Positions 8,951-21,182 of a stretch of 64,000 nt of DNA are shown piece after piece. The notes below the pieces were generated by a model that saw nothing but the letters and a program-made list of their open reading frames with translations, was not told where the DNA came from and made no database searches. The stretch is from Gaeumannomyces sp. JS-464 (taxonomy: Eukaryota; Ascomycota; Sordariomycetes; Magnaporthales; Magnaporthaceae): NCBI GenBank assembly GCA_002197995.1, contig NGZR01000008.1, positions 1,054,001 to 1,118,000 on the forward strand. The letters run 5' to 3'. A program made the position numbers and the translations under genes. Each line of letters starts with the position of its first letter. The first letter of the stretch is position 1.

Positions 8951-11900
8951 AGCGGGGTTCGACGAAAGGTTTCCCGACGAAATTAGCCGCGTCATTCGTA
9001 AAATCCGTCATTTGTTTTGGTACTCGAGACAGTATGCGGGCGGGCCGGAAAAAAAAACTCGAAGAAGGCAGCAGACTTGCGCTTAAAAAACCAACCCACC
9101 ACACAAAGTGGTCCGCCCGACTTGTTAGGCATCAACCACTTTGTCTTCGGGCAGTCTTGCAGCACCCATCCCGTTTGCTGATATTCCTCTACTCCTGCCA
9201 TTGGTGCGCAACCGTTTTTGTGACTCTCTGCAACCGGATACCACATCGGCTGCCATGTGACAGCCGATGGCTCGTGTCATGGCTGCCCGGCTACTGCCGG
9301 TGACCAGCTTGTGCATCCCGTTGATCCGAAGTGGCTGCTTCAAATCATCTCGATGCAAGTGCTGCATACAGCCTGCGCTGCTTTGCCGATGACGCACAGA
9401 AGTGCGGGGTACGCTCAGCGTGAATGATCGTGGAGGGGTTTGTCCTTGGATTTCAAACGGGCAAGCCCCTAATGTGTGGCGACAATCGGGCTGTGCACCT
9501 GATAAGGGATAAATCGCGGTGATTGGCAAAGATAAAATAACACATCTTTATTAGTCAGGTTAAATCTGTGCATTGGATAGGTCGAAACTTTGTGCACAGC
9601 CAGCGTGCGTCGCGCATCAAGCGCAACAATCTTTAGCTAGGTATCCAATTCTGCGCATCTCCCCGACAGTTGAGCTGTAACTACGATGTCTCTTTTATTT
9701 TAGCTTGTGACTTGCATTGGGGCTAAATGGACAAGGCAAAAAAAAAAAAAAAAAAAGAATGTTGCAGCGACGACGCGCGGAGATGGGGGCTGGGTAAAAA
9801 AAAAAAAAAAAAAGTGTGAATTGAAGGTCTCTTGGTGGCCTGATGGCACTTGAGCGCCGACAATCCCGTGTGGAGAAGACCCGCATGCCCGTGCTCCGCT
9901 TCGCGTGGTCTGCAAGGGGTTTGCGCTTCTGAAAAATGAACGTCGTCCCGGGAACCCAGTCGGCGTCCATGTAGTGCCAAGTTCGTGGCAAGCATGGGAC
10001 TGGGGGCCAGCCGAAGCTGAAGGCGCTTTGTGTTTGCCCCTGTCGCGCGCTATAACGTTTTTGTTAAGGCTACGCGCAATGTGGGACGCGGAGACGATCG
10101 CTGCTGGAAAAGGACTCCTGCAGGCTGTCCCCGTGGAGGTGGCGCCTGCTAGCCGTGTTCGGCAAAGCACGACCCCACTGTGACTTTTCAAGTCACGCAT
10201 CGCGGGTATGCAACGGGGCATTCGAGTTCCATGGCCCCTGCCGTTGATCCGCCTTCTTCCCTGCCCGGGCCGGGCAATTGGTTAGTTCGCGGTCGGGTAG
10301 GCTGCAAATGGCGCTTCCGCTGGAGTGAACCAGGATTTAATTTAAAGGCTAGGTTTAGCGTGAAAGGCGACGGAACCATGCCAAACCCAACCCGACTTTA
10401 ACAGCCGCCAACCGACTTGCTGTCCTCGACTGATGTTGTTGCTGTACCTGCCGACAGCTCAACAGTTGAGCCTGTGAGACCATCAATCTCCAAATGTGGC
10501 CCCTTAAAAAAGCGACCCAAACGGCAAGCCGGGTCGCTGGCCAGGTCGCGAGCCAGGGCAACAATGTTGCGACGTTCGAAGTAAAGCAGGATCAGACTTT
10601 TGATGATAGCGGCAAACTAAATTTGAAGTTAGCACAAAGAACCGCAAGGTCAAGGATTAAGCTTACTAGAAGTGGAAGGCTTCCCCATTCCAGAGCCTTC
10701 CCGAACACACACACCAAACACGATCGCCAGACTGGCAAGGTCGATTAAAGTGTAGCCGACCTGCTTAAGCAGTTGCCAGGGTGTTAACCTCTGCCTTAGG
10801 TCCCTGCCCGGCGCGAGTTCGGTAATGATCCAAACATTCGTCAAGGGCGTGGACCAGCTCAAGGACGGCTGGAACGATGGCGATGATCTTTTGGTCGACA
10901 AGGTGAGGGCGGACAACAAAAAGGACCGCTTGGACGGGGTAACCAAGAGAGATAATAACGTCCAGTGAAAAAAATAAAATTCGCCGTTTGGTTATGGACG
11001 GCGTGGCTTTAACGAAAGCAGTAAAAGAAAAAACCTACAAATGTATTAGAGTGATTATAAAATGTATTTTAGGGGGAAATTACCTGGGACACCATCCAGG
11101 TGTAAATGCAAATAGCTTGAATTAAAAAAGTGTTGGTGGTGAGGTTAGGTACGACTGTGATCCCGCAACAACCGAAAGCACCGCGGCCATCGCGACCATC
11201 GCGACCACCACGGCCCAGCCTTTGATGAACGCTCGAATCGAGGGACTCTGGTCAGGGCGATGACATTGAGTGGCCGGACGGATAATCAGGCTGACCAGTG
11301 GCACCGTAAAGGCTACTCCAGAAAATACCCAGTTATCCATGTTAACTGTAATGATCTGGTCTCAAATTGAAGCCGTCGAGTCGAAACCACGGGGCGGATG
11401 AGGGCATTTTGTAACTGAGTCCGATGGTGGGGACAAATTCCCTCAAGCCTGGCGTGATGTCCCAACCGCTTCTGCCCGTGACTGAGTGGAAGATCACTCA
11501 TTCGATGGGTGGCTTGGAGGACGCTCAGTTAGTGACAACCATTGACACCACAAGCCCAGAACCGGGATAAAGGGGCGGGGAAGCTGCATGTTCGCTAATT
11601 CGGAACAAACTGGAGTGTGGAATGGTGGAGCAACTTGGGTCAACAGGCATGGGATCGCCAATGAGAAGGGGGTGCCAAGAGTAAGGAAGCCAGCCCTTCG
11701 GGATTTGATCCGCCATGAATTCGTTTAAAATGGCAACGCCTGATTTTTAGCGCCAACCCTTTACCCTTTTTAGCTGCCCGCCATCGATGGACATCGCCTA
11801 TCTCCATGCTTTGCCGGGGACAGACAGGAGGGACGATCGCGGTGCCAGCGGAAGACAGGGGTGGGTGATCCGGTATCAAGGTAACGCATAAGGGATAAGC

Positions 11901-12233
11901 TAAGGTGCTGTGTGGATGTCAGTGTCCTGAATAGGAAAAGGGCCTTTGGGTTATGCGAGAAAATTCGCGGTCGGCCGATAGGAAAGATATGCAGGCTGGC
12001 ACTCAAGGGGATGGAGTGTGAGAAACAAGGAACTCGTGGCATTACCGACAAGAGATGCTGCAGACAGATGATCCCCACCCAGTCTACTCCTTCCTCTCCG
12101 CATTTCCCTATAGGCATGGAAGAGGCATGGGGTGGTATTACCCAGGAGCCGTGGAACTTCCAGTTTTCCTTTTCCTTTTTTTACGTTCTTTTCGCCCCCA
12201 TAGTCGCCACTCCAAAGCCTTACCCCGAAATGG
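8951..12233. other. Mostly empty, two A runs; no gene supported
   Basis: No gene is convincing here. Two poly-A runs (9738-9756, 19 A; 9796-9813, 18 A) lie 39 bp apart. Frames that cross them encode homopolymer-rich peptides and are not genes. A short plus-strand stretch at about 10825-10968 reads KGVDQLKDGWNDGDDLLVDK, which looks protein-like but is isolated. A minus-strand frame at 11340-11122 has one hydrophobic segment (GWAVVVAMVAMAAVLSVVAG); its origin is unknown. Confidence 0.35.
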
Positions 12234-14089
12234 GTGCCGCAACAGGTCGCTCCGCTGCGCGTCGGCGGTCCCTTCCCACGCACGATATCTCAAGCCCGAC
12301 CAGCTTCCTCTATCAACGCCCTGGGCCCGGCGAGCAGCCCGGCGCCCCCTAAGCACAGGCGCGGCTCCACGGCCAAGCTCGCGAGGCGGCCCGCCGTTTG
12401 CCGGACCCGATTCCGGGCCAACGGGGCAGGCGTCTCTGGCATCGCCATCGTTCCCTTCCCGCCCAGAGCGGCACCTTCTCCATCCCCATTACCACTAACC
12501 ACACTGTCAGGGACGGCCCCGTCCTCTGCCGGACTCTCAGCCGTCGTATATAATGCGGCATGGGCCGAGAAGCAGCAAGCAGCGCAGCAGCAGCAGCGGC
12601 ACGGCCAGCACAACCCGAGCTTTCCTGGAAGACTGGGTGGCCCGGGCGCGGTGAGGGGAATGGAGCAGCCAAGGCACTCGTTCTCCCGTTCGCGCGTGGG
12701 CTCGCCCTCGCAAAACGCGCCTTCTCCTCTCCATCAGATCCCGCCCCTGTCGAGCGCACAAACCCGTGGGCCGGCCCCTCCCGTTCCGTATGCGAACGCC
12801 CCTCCCGGCCGCGAAAACACGCCGTCCGAGCTCAGGTCGATATCGCAGCCTCTCTACGAGATGAGCGAGGACAGCCCCGCGAGTTCGCCCGACGACGGCG
12901 ATGACGACAACGACGGCCATGGGGCCGGACAGGAAGTGTGTCAAGATGGGGAGGCTGCCGAAGCCCGGAAGGTGGGTGCCAGGCGGGCGGGATCAGGCGA
13001 GCCGGTATCCGCAGGGCGGCCAGGGAGGAGGGGTGATGGCGGTCCCCAACGCCAGGACGCTGATACGCGACTTCGTGACGAGGGTGAGAGCCGAGGACGG
13101 CACAGGGCTGGCGCTCCAGATCCAGCCCGAAGGCGCCGAGGCCATCCGTGTCGACGTGGACATGTTCCAGGCCTCCAAGGGGCGGACGACAAGAGGAAGC
13201 GCAACGCCAACGCGTCGCGTCGGTTCCGCCACCGCAAGAATCAGGAGATCCAGATGATCAAGGAGCAGAATGCGGAGCTGCTGAGGGAGAATGCAGAGCT
13301 GCGAGGGCAGAACGGCGATCACAACCCGGGGGACCTGGAGGCGCGGCTGAGCCGGGCCCATTCCGAGCGCGATTTTTACCGCGGCGAAAGGGATCGGCTG
13401 TACAAAATTATCAAGCAAAATACGGAGCTCTTGCTCAAGGCGAAGCAGACGGCCCCTTCGACTAGCCCAACCATATGGCCGGCCCTGCCGGGGCACACCA
13501 GCGCCGCCCTGCCGAGACGGGCGGGATGCAGCACCCCGGCGCGGCCGGCTCGCGGGGCCCGTCGCAGCCGTCGTACGACGCCATCCACCGCGGCGACTCC
13601 TCCTCCCAGGGCCGCATAAGCCTGCCCCCAGTGCGTCTCTGGCCTACCGACGCGGAACCTAGCGCCGTGTTCGGCTCAACCTCGTCGTACAGCAGCACCC
13701 CGTTTCAAAGCCCACACAGAGGGCCGCAGCGCCACATCACCCACGGCCTTGGCCACCCTTACGGCGCCGCAGCGGCCGGGACCACGCCGTCTCCTCGGCT
13801 GGGCCCGCCGCCGCATGGAGACCAGAGGCTGCCGCCGTTAAGGCTGGACCACCCCGCTGGCGGCCCGCATTTGGGCCCTCCCTCGCCGGCAGGTCTCTCG
13901 CCACACCCGCAGCCCGGCCTCCTCCCGCGAGGCCCGCCCCCGATCCCGCCCGTCGGGCCATTATCGCACGGGTCGCAGCATGGCTACCACGGCCCGCCGC
14001 ACCTGCAACACCCGCAGCCGCACCACGGCCAGCCGCCTCCTTCGTCCAGCAGCGCTCTGCGCCTGTGGAGATATGCTGGGCCACCATAA
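12234..14089 (+). pseudogene. bZIP-like transcription factor gene with frame shifts
   Basis: A Ser/Pro-rich N-terminal region with a Q run (EKQQAAQQQQRHGQ) and an acidic patch (SSPDDGDDDNDG) leads, after a frame change near 12925, to ARTLIRDFVTRVRAEDGTG and VDVDMFQASKG. At 13178 the frame changes again in a GGGG run, where one missing G would restore ASKGADDKRKRNANASRRF. The following basic region RKRNANASRRFRHRKNQEIQ and heptad-like stretch (IKEQNAELLRENAELRGQN) are typical of a bZIP DNA-binding and dimerisation domain. After a third change near 13475 a Pro/His/Gly-rich tail runs to 14089. The domain order is coherent, so this was one gene, but three shifts mean it is either decayed or carries sequence errors. 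Target genes unknown. Confidence 0.6.
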
Positions 14090-15092
14090 AGTCCCGTCCT
14101 CCGCCACGCGGTCGACCCCCGCAGCGGTAGACTCGCCCCGCCCTCACTCCCCAGCCTTTTTTTTTGTCTGTCAACTACAATCTGTAATACTTATTATTAT
14201 TTCCATCTTCCCTTTTTTTATGTGCACCACGAGCAATGTGGTTGTGGCCACGATGGCTGCCGGGCTTAGCAGTACTGTTATCCTTCGAGAAAGGACATTT
14301 TATTTTCCAATGCAGGCGTTTATCTGCGGGACGGTGGCCGAACCCGCAAGGCTTTTACAAATCGTCGTGAAGTCTTTTATAACAGCACCGCGCACGAGCG
14401 GCATATGTATATTGGTTAAATGGAGGTCTTTTCGACGGCTATTAGCGCCAGATAGAGTCACGCAGGCATTGTCGCTCGTGATGTTGTGCTGAAACAATAG
14501 CCCACTGTCAAGCACCTGCTCCACGACGGCCCCGCGGCATCAATCGTGGTGGACTTCAGCCCTGTAGCAAAAGGCACCTCACTTTCCAGCACACTCAAAA
14601 TGCGCGAACCCCCTGTATGAATCTCGGCCAGCTAACAAGGTGCTCTAGCGCGCAGTCGGACGGACAAGGGTTGAAGGGAGGATGCGTTCAACCAATCTGC
14701 CAATTGGTTCAAGTCCGCCCAGCCCTTGACGAGACAGAATTCAAGTGGGACCCAACCCCGGTATCTAGAACAACAAGGGCAAACATGGCTTGCGGCAGGG
14801 ATCACCAACACGGCAGTTCATTCTGACCTTGTTGGGCCAGCGAGGTGAGTGGTTCGTGGTCCTTTGGTGCAGGCCAAAATATTTGCAGATACCGGTGCAA
14901 AACACCAATGTTCGCCCGACAACCGGCATATCGTTACGCCGTGGCGGCGACCAGGCCGTGCAGGACTTCGGGATACTAGGTTGCTTTGATGTGCTGAACT
15001 CCAAAGCCCCCGCATTTGATTCCTGAACATCCTTCCAGTCCCTCAGCTTCTCGTGCTCAGCAAAGTAACTGTGTGAGTGCAAGAATCGTAGG
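14090..15092. other. No gene recognised
   Basis: Only short, motif-free frames are present. The first 150 bp are probably the 3' flank of the bZIP-like gene. Confidence 0.35.
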
Positions 15093-15542
15093 TGGGCAAG
15101 GGCGGAGATATCAATGCATTAGCTTCAGATCAGGATGCACCATATCCAGGATGGTATGGGCAGGCTGCCATCCTAGCAAGCCGGCCTGGGGAAGCACGAA
15201 TATGGCCCCATCGCCTTACCTCATCCGTCTTGCTCGAGGCCTTGGGAAAAGAAGCAACCTGGGTGTTTTGGCAACCCTCCATCCAGCGATTCGGGGAATT
15301 AAAACCCCCCAGCTTCCATCTTTATCAGTTGGGTGCTTCTTTTTTTCTTTTTTTCTCACTTTTTGTTTCTTTTCTCTAGTCTTGCCCCTCGCTTTTGCCC
15401 ATCGAGATGTGTAGTTCAAAGGAGGCTGCTAGGTGGGGCTCCGCTCCACCACCGACTTCCTCCAATTGCAAGGTTCCGCCGCGTTAGCCAAAACACGGGA
15501 GCTAACCTGGCCCGCAGATAAAAGTGGGCTGATGATGCAGGG
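15093..15542 (+). repeat. Dispersed repeat, copy 1
   Basis: This segment matches 33989-34395 in the same orientation over most of its length. Shared landmarks in order are AGGGCGGA(G/A)ATATCA, CTGCCATCC(T/C)AGCAAGCCGG, GGAAGCACGA, CTTG(C/G)... GAGGCCTTGGG, a pyrimidine-rich centre, CTCCACCACCGA, and GTGGGC(T/C)GATGA near the end. I see no coding sequence, no clear terminal inverted repeats and no TG...CA ends, so its class (SINE, solo LTR or other) is open. Confidence 0.75.
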
Positions 15543-16640
15543 GATGGCTGGTCCAATTGTAATCCTCGCGGCTTCCAGGAGCTGAGGTTAGCAATAAAAT
15601 AGCGCGAGACCTTTGCAGCAAAAACGCTTCCCCGCTTGGAAATTTGTGGCACCGTTACAGCTTCCTAATTTGGGACAGAACGCGCAGGATATATGGTACG
15701 TCAGGGCTAGCTGCATCCCAAATTGCACCCGACGCTGCGCGACAATCACACAGTGCGCAAAAGAGCTGATTCACGCCACGCGCGCCCGGTTTGGCTGTGG
15801 TGCAGGAGACTTGTTCCGACATCGTATCCGCATCATCGGCACCTTGAAATTTTGCGCGGCCAGATGATTTGCACGTGTTTGTTGTAATGCCCAGCTCGTT
15901 ATCTTTCTTTCCTGGTACCCCCTGGGTTTCAGGAGAAAGGAACACGTTAACCAAGTGGGATAAGAGCTAAGCCAACTTAGCCCTTCCCGAGCAAACTCCG
16001 CCCTCGTCACCAGGCTACAGCAACAGCATCCACAACGTGAAGTTCCACGCGCAACCTGGTGCAAAATGCGTATTGATCCTTTGCAGTGCGGTTCAGGATA
16101 TGGTAAACGCCTAGTGGCTGGAAACCAGCGCCCGTTCCATGGGGGCCACACTCAGCACAGCCTGGAGCCTTTACATGCCCGAACGGCCCTGAGGCTCAGC
16201 TTGCAAGGTGACTAGTGCCTGGTGGTAGAGAGCTTGGGCGTGGGTTGCCCGGCGCTTGTCTTTTGCCGCTGCAGCAAGGTGTTATTGACTCTCTTCGCGG
16301 CAAACTTTGCACGATAGATGCGACCTTTTTTTTCACGCCCCGACGCCCGCAACAAGGGATGGAGACGCTTGCTTAAGTCCGAAGATTTATGTTAAAAAGC
16401 TGCGTCTGTATAAGGAGCTCTATCGCGCGTTTATCGACGGCATCGTCATTTCTAGCTTTTTTATTTTTATTTATTTATTTATAAAAAAACAAAAACAAAC
16501 AAACACTGCAATCACACGTTGAGATGGTATTAAAGTCCTGCTAATCGTCCTAATCACGGGCCCTGGCAACCCCTTCTTCAGCGACCTCCTTGAGGCCCTC
16601 AGTAGTTCCCGTGATAATCAACCACAAAATAAGTCTAGGA
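15543..16640. other. No gene recognised
   Basis: No convincing frame or RNA gene. An AT-rich run at about 16455-16505 is low complexity. Confidence 0.35.
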
Positions 16641-16699
16641 TCCTCCTCAGCACGCTCTTGTCTTTAGCAGGAATTCTGTAGTTTGGTAGGGTTCCTTTC

Positions 16700-17055
16700 T
16701 CCGTTGATGTCGGGGCCTGTGCGGTCCCGGTCCAATCTCTTGCGGGGCTGGCAGTCGAGTTTTGCTCCGCGGGGCGGATGTGTTTCCCTGTTTTGCCCCC
16801 GGTCGGGGGTGCCGCCCAGCAGGTAGGTTGATGCTGCAGGGGTTTCCCGGGTCCTGTCGTTTGCTGCGGGGAAGTGGGCACCCGTTCCCCCGTCGCCTAG
16901 CAGGATAGTGGTGCAACTGGGTGTCTGGGTCCAGTCGTTGGCTGGTGCTTGCTCCGTGGGGGCGATGTCGATATGGGCCCCGTTGTGCCCGGTCGCCCAG
17001 CATGGTGAGAACGCCGCTGGGTGCTGCCTGGGTCCAGTCGTTGGGATGGGTATAA
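16700..17055 (-). repeat. Degenerate tandem repeat, about 80-110 bp units
   Basis: Three to four diverged units each begin near GGTCC(A/T)GTCGTT on the plus strand and contain a GCCCAGCA(G/T) or GCCTAGCAGG block. On the minus strand they read as a repeating peptide theme (NDWTQTPSCTTILLGDGG; NDRTRETPAASTYLLGG). It could be a repeat-encoding exon or a plain minisatellite; no start, stop or flanking domain supports a gene. Confidence 0.45.
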
Positions 17056-18068
17056 GAAGCATATAAAAGAAAAGAGTTCTGATGGGAACTGATGGTCGTG
17101 AGACAAAAAAAAAACAGTCCACGTGGCGGGCGAGTGCATATTGGGGTGGCGGCGGGGGCCATACGCCTGGCCCCCAAAAATGGACCGTCCGTGGGTGCGC
17201 GCCGCGAATTGTCTTTTTGGGCAGCGAGGATGCACGCGCCATGACAGGCCGAACCCAAATGGATGCCCTGGCCTGGACGTGACGGCTGTCGCGGCGTGTG
17301 ATTGTGTCTTGTGCCCCCCGCCTGCCGCTCGTTGCCCTTTCTCCAATTCCATTGGCACATGGCTTTGCAGACCAACATTTCCCAAGGCCGGGCCGCCGAG
17401 ATGTTGAGGAAGCGGGACGAGTGACCTAGGAGGCACTTTTAGACTTTGCGTGGCGTATCGGATCGGACAGCTTTTTTTTGTTCTGTATGTGTGTGCGGCA
17501 GAGTGATCGGAACGCAGTTCTTCCATGAAAAAAGGGGAAATGGTTGATGGGAACTGCAAGATTCAGCAAGCGGGAAATTGGGATGAAATCATTTTCTTTC
17601 TTTTTTCCCCCGCCTCTGGGGAGTCCGGACGAACAAGAAACAATCTGGAAGCGTGTCGGTCCGGGGGCGGTGATTTTGGGGTGGGATAGCGCGCGTGGGG
17701 CACCGGGAGGCAGGCGGCGGTGATGTTTTTCCTTTTTTTTTCTTCTCTTGGTGCTTGGTCCAATGTCGCTGGTCGCCACTTGCATCGCCCACACAGCAAA
17801 CAGCCGGCAGATCAGTGCCGCCGGATTACCGGGTTGGGCTCAGTGGTTTTGGCGGCAGTCGTGCGTTGCAAGACTAATTTTTTTTCTCCTCTTGTCCAGA
17901 AAAAAGGCCGTTGTCGTCCAGAGGTATGCGCGCTCGTCTCGGATTTGGTTGCCGGGTGGCGGTTTTGGGCTCCTGCCGTGCTGTGGCGAGGAAAGAAAGA
18001 GGTCGCCTCAGGGGCCTGTAAACAGCAGCCCGACCCGGCGAGGCCGGGCCTGTGTGTGGCATTTGGTT

Positions 18069-19284
18069 TCAAAGAGCCGGAGACTGAGGATAGTAGACGG
18101 GATACATGTTCCATGACTGCTGGCGCATGTACGTGGGAGGCAACTGCACCGGGTTTGCCCTCGGGTAGCCGTTCTCTGCAGAAATGGGTTAGAGTCCGGA
18201 TGATCCCTCTTTGGGGCAAAAAGCAAAAACCTACCATTGTCCATCTCCTCGTACTTCATGTCGGCGCTACCAACACGGGATGTCGGGGGGAGTCCTTCGA
18301 GTCTGGAGGGCACGCTGGTCGGGATGTAGCCGTATTTTTCCGCGGTTCCGGATAATGCTGGGCTTAACACGTTGGAGCAAGGTAAGACTGATGTCCATTG
18401 TTCGGAGGGCTCGGGGTTGGCAGGTAGGATGCTCCATACTCTCCGACCTGGTGGTAGTCCGGCGAATGCTGGCCAAAGGATGAGGATGCCCGGCTGGAAA
18501 CTCCCGAATTATCGTATACTGGAAGCGGGGGGAAAAGATGAGCGTATTAGTACCTAAACAAGCTGCCCTGCGTTCGCGGGAAGCAAATGGCCGCTTTTTT
18601 TTCCAGTCTCGCAGAAGGTGGCCAGCGGGGCAGGACTTTTTCTTTACTCACATGGCGCGGGATAGGGGTGGGATGTGGGAATTCCGTAGCTCTCGCGCAG
18701 GCGCATCAGCTCCTTCTCGAGCGCCTTGTTCTTCCGGATGAGCTCCTGGAGGGTCTCGTCGCGATTCTGCTTGCTTTTGAGTTCCTCGACCTCGCGCTCG
18801 AGGCGCTCGATATGCTCCTTGGTCCTAGCCCGGATCGCCCTCTGCGCGTTTCTGTTAGTGGCCTGCCTCTTGGCCAGCTGTGACGGCGTTAAGGTCGAAA
18901 CGCCGCGGGTGCCTGCGGGCGGGGAGAGGTAACGGCGTTAGCATATTCGTCCACCAGCGCCACAAAGACGGTAGCGGCGGCGGTGGTGGCAGCATCGCGC
19001 AGCACGACCACAGGTCTAAAAGGGCCCGGAGTTGAGCTCCGACAGCGTGGTCGTTGGTAGCGCGCGCGGCGCTGTAGGGTCTTGACTCCTCCGCCGCGTG
19101 GGGAAGACGGCGCAAGTTATGACTTACGCTTCCGCTTGGTGGGCTCGTTCGGCTTGGCGGGCTCGCTCGGCTTGGCTGATGGCGATCGAGTCATCGTTGT
19201 GGTGGAGTCTTTAGGGGGAACTGTGGGAGAGCTGAACTGCGAGGTGGAGGACAACGAGGATGAGGACGAGTTATAAAGAGCCAT
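18069..19284 (-). CDS. bZIP transcription factor, four exons
   Basis: Exons: 19284-19128, 18912-18652, 18518-18235 and 18175-18069; every junction keeps phase. Exon 1 (MALYNSSSSSLSS) is Ser-rich and ends KPNEPTKRKR. Exon 2 opens TRGVSTLTPSQLAKRQ and holds the basic region ATNRNAQRAIRARTKEHIER (NxxAQxxxR type) and a leucine zipper (LEREVEELKSKQNRDETLQE). Exon 3 is Tyr/Ser/Pro-rich (SSFGQHSPDYHQVGEYGASY), and exon 4 ends YPQSPAL then TGA. About 269 aa. One base appears to be missing in exon 3 near 18369 (CTCCAACG, where CTCCCAACG would continue the frame); as given, the frame stops there. The nuclear DNA-binding role follows from the domain; targets unknown. It could be functional if that base is a sequence error. 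Confidence 0.75.
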
Positions 19285-19977
19285 GGTCCGGTGGAGAAGA
19301 GAAACGGGCTCTTGATGGGGGAACGAGGAGAGGCGGGCTGGAATTATTGTTTCACTTCCAGCTCGTCTTCTTTAATTCCCAAGTGTTCAGGCCCAAGCTC
19401 TAGGTCGGCGATCTCGGCCGAGCGATCTGCGGTCCCGCCGCTCGTAGCACCCAGGTGTCGTTCCCCTCTTCGAGCTCCGCCGGCCGCGAGTGGGAGGAAT
19501 CGGCTATCGAGAGCACCGTGACGTCGTTCTAGGGCCGGCGAAGGGAGCAGGGCAGTTGATGTGGCCTGCGGACGCGTGGCGCGTCGTTAAGCGAAACTGG
19601 CCGCCGATTCCGTGTCAGCACAGCATACAGTGGTGGGCGGGAGTGCCTCCTAAAACGCCAGATATAACGGCGTACCTTTCGTACTGACAGCTTGCCTGAG
19701 ACACTAGAGGAGGGGAGGCGCTGAAGTTATCTTGCCACGACAGAAAATGCGCTTAATTTGCTGCTTGACCAGGAGTAAATAACAGCCGGGCATTCACAGC
19801 CTGGGAAGGATGCAGTTAGGAATAAAAGGCGCCGAAAGAGGTAGAGCAGCCGGATTCATAAGTTATCGCTATCTCATTGATATTCATACAAGCCGGGCGG
19901 CTGCGCAATCCATCCATTACATGATGACTTTATGTTCTTTGGGCTTAGAAGCAAGCAGCCGGCAACGATAAAATTGT

Positions 19978-20052
19978 GGCGGGCGGGTGATTGAACCCGT
20001 CGCTAGTGTGCTAATTTTAAGAGCATGGTACCCACCACTGCACATCCTTGGG
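19978..20052 (-). ncRNA. tRNA-derived SINE-like or decayed tRNA candidate
   Basis: On the minus strand TGTGCAGTGG resembles a pol III A box (TRGCnnAGTGG), and about 45 nt later GGGTTCAATCA matches a B box (GGTTCRANYC). Between them TGCTC-TTAAAAT-TAGCA could form an anticodon-like stem-loop, and CGGG/CCCG frames the T-loop-like part. The acceptor stem is poor and the anticodon would be unusual, so a working tRNA is unlikely; a tRNA-derived SINE head fits better. Confidence 0.4.
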
Positions 20053-21158
20053 TGCCCGACCATTACCGCCAATCGGCATAACCCCCGCACAAGGTGGTTG
20101 GGGGTGAGAAAATGCCGGTGCAAAATTGTGACCCAACCTGCAACCAAAAGCAGCGATGGTACTTCGTCCATACCGTCAGGGAGTGTGCCACGTTGTGGAG
20201 TCGGGCGCAGCGCCACGTCGCCCAATTCGGCTGGGCGATGCAGCGCGAACTTGCATCCGCGTGGTGTTGGGTTTGGACGCCCTTGGCAGGACCGTCCAGG
20301 TTAGCACGGTGGCTGGGTTGGTACTACGAGTGCGGCTAGCGACCACCCCCTTACTTCACCCCCTACTCCACCCCCAGGTCCACCCCCGCACCACTATTAA
20401 ATTTCGCGATCAGCCATTTTCGCCTCCGTCGCCTTAGTGCGGGTCGCGCTTGGTCCAATTGCGGTATAGGGGTGCCCAGTAGCGAATCCCTCGGCAGGGT
20501 CAGCTCGGCCGCCTGAGCCATAAACCCCCTGCCAGCCTTTTAACACCCCGGGGTAAGACTAGTTCTGGGCGGCGGGCGAGTGCACTCGGGGTGTTCAGTT
20601 GGCTTCTCTTTTCTTGGCTGGCGCCGTCCCCGTCGTGTGGAGTGAGAACAGCCCTGGCGAGCTTGCTCCTGATAGAACCGGCCGAGGCTTTTATGGCCGT
20701 AATGGGGCTTTTCCACACCCCTTGGTGTCGATGCAAGCGCCGAAGGTAGTAGGCCGGGCTGTTGTTCGCGTGCGGGCGCGACATTCATCTCAAATTTGTG
20801 ATCTGGTTTTCGCCAAGTTGTGTTATGCGACCTAGCCGGATAATCTCTTGTACCCATTGGACGATTTCCACGCCTTTAACAGCGTCGATAGTGCGGTACT
20901 TCAAGTCGGCGATCATATCTACTAACCTTCCATCCCGCTGATGATCCGAAACGGCAGACGTAGGTGTACGTTGTGACACTGGGTCCAGTTTTTCGTGCGG
21001 TAATTATTAAACGCGGCGGCGGCACATAACAAGAGTTTTTTGCTTTTGGGGCAATACGAAAGTTTTTGCAGCAAGGTGCTTAAGCGATAAGCAAGGGACC
21101 GCCAAATTTGTCCGCTGTTCGGCCCACCCGGGCGATGTTCCTAACTAACTGCGGATAC

Positions 21159-21182
21159 GGGGGGGGGGGGGGGGGGGGGGGG
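21159..21182 (+). repeat. Poly-G run, 24 bases
   Basis: An uninterrupted run of 24 G. It could form a G-quadruplex, and its length is likely uncertain in the assembly. Confidence 0.9.

Noticed and set aside
9695..10221. Minus-strand frames with long Phe runs
   Set aside because: They span the poly-A runs at 9738 and 9796 and lack any domain.
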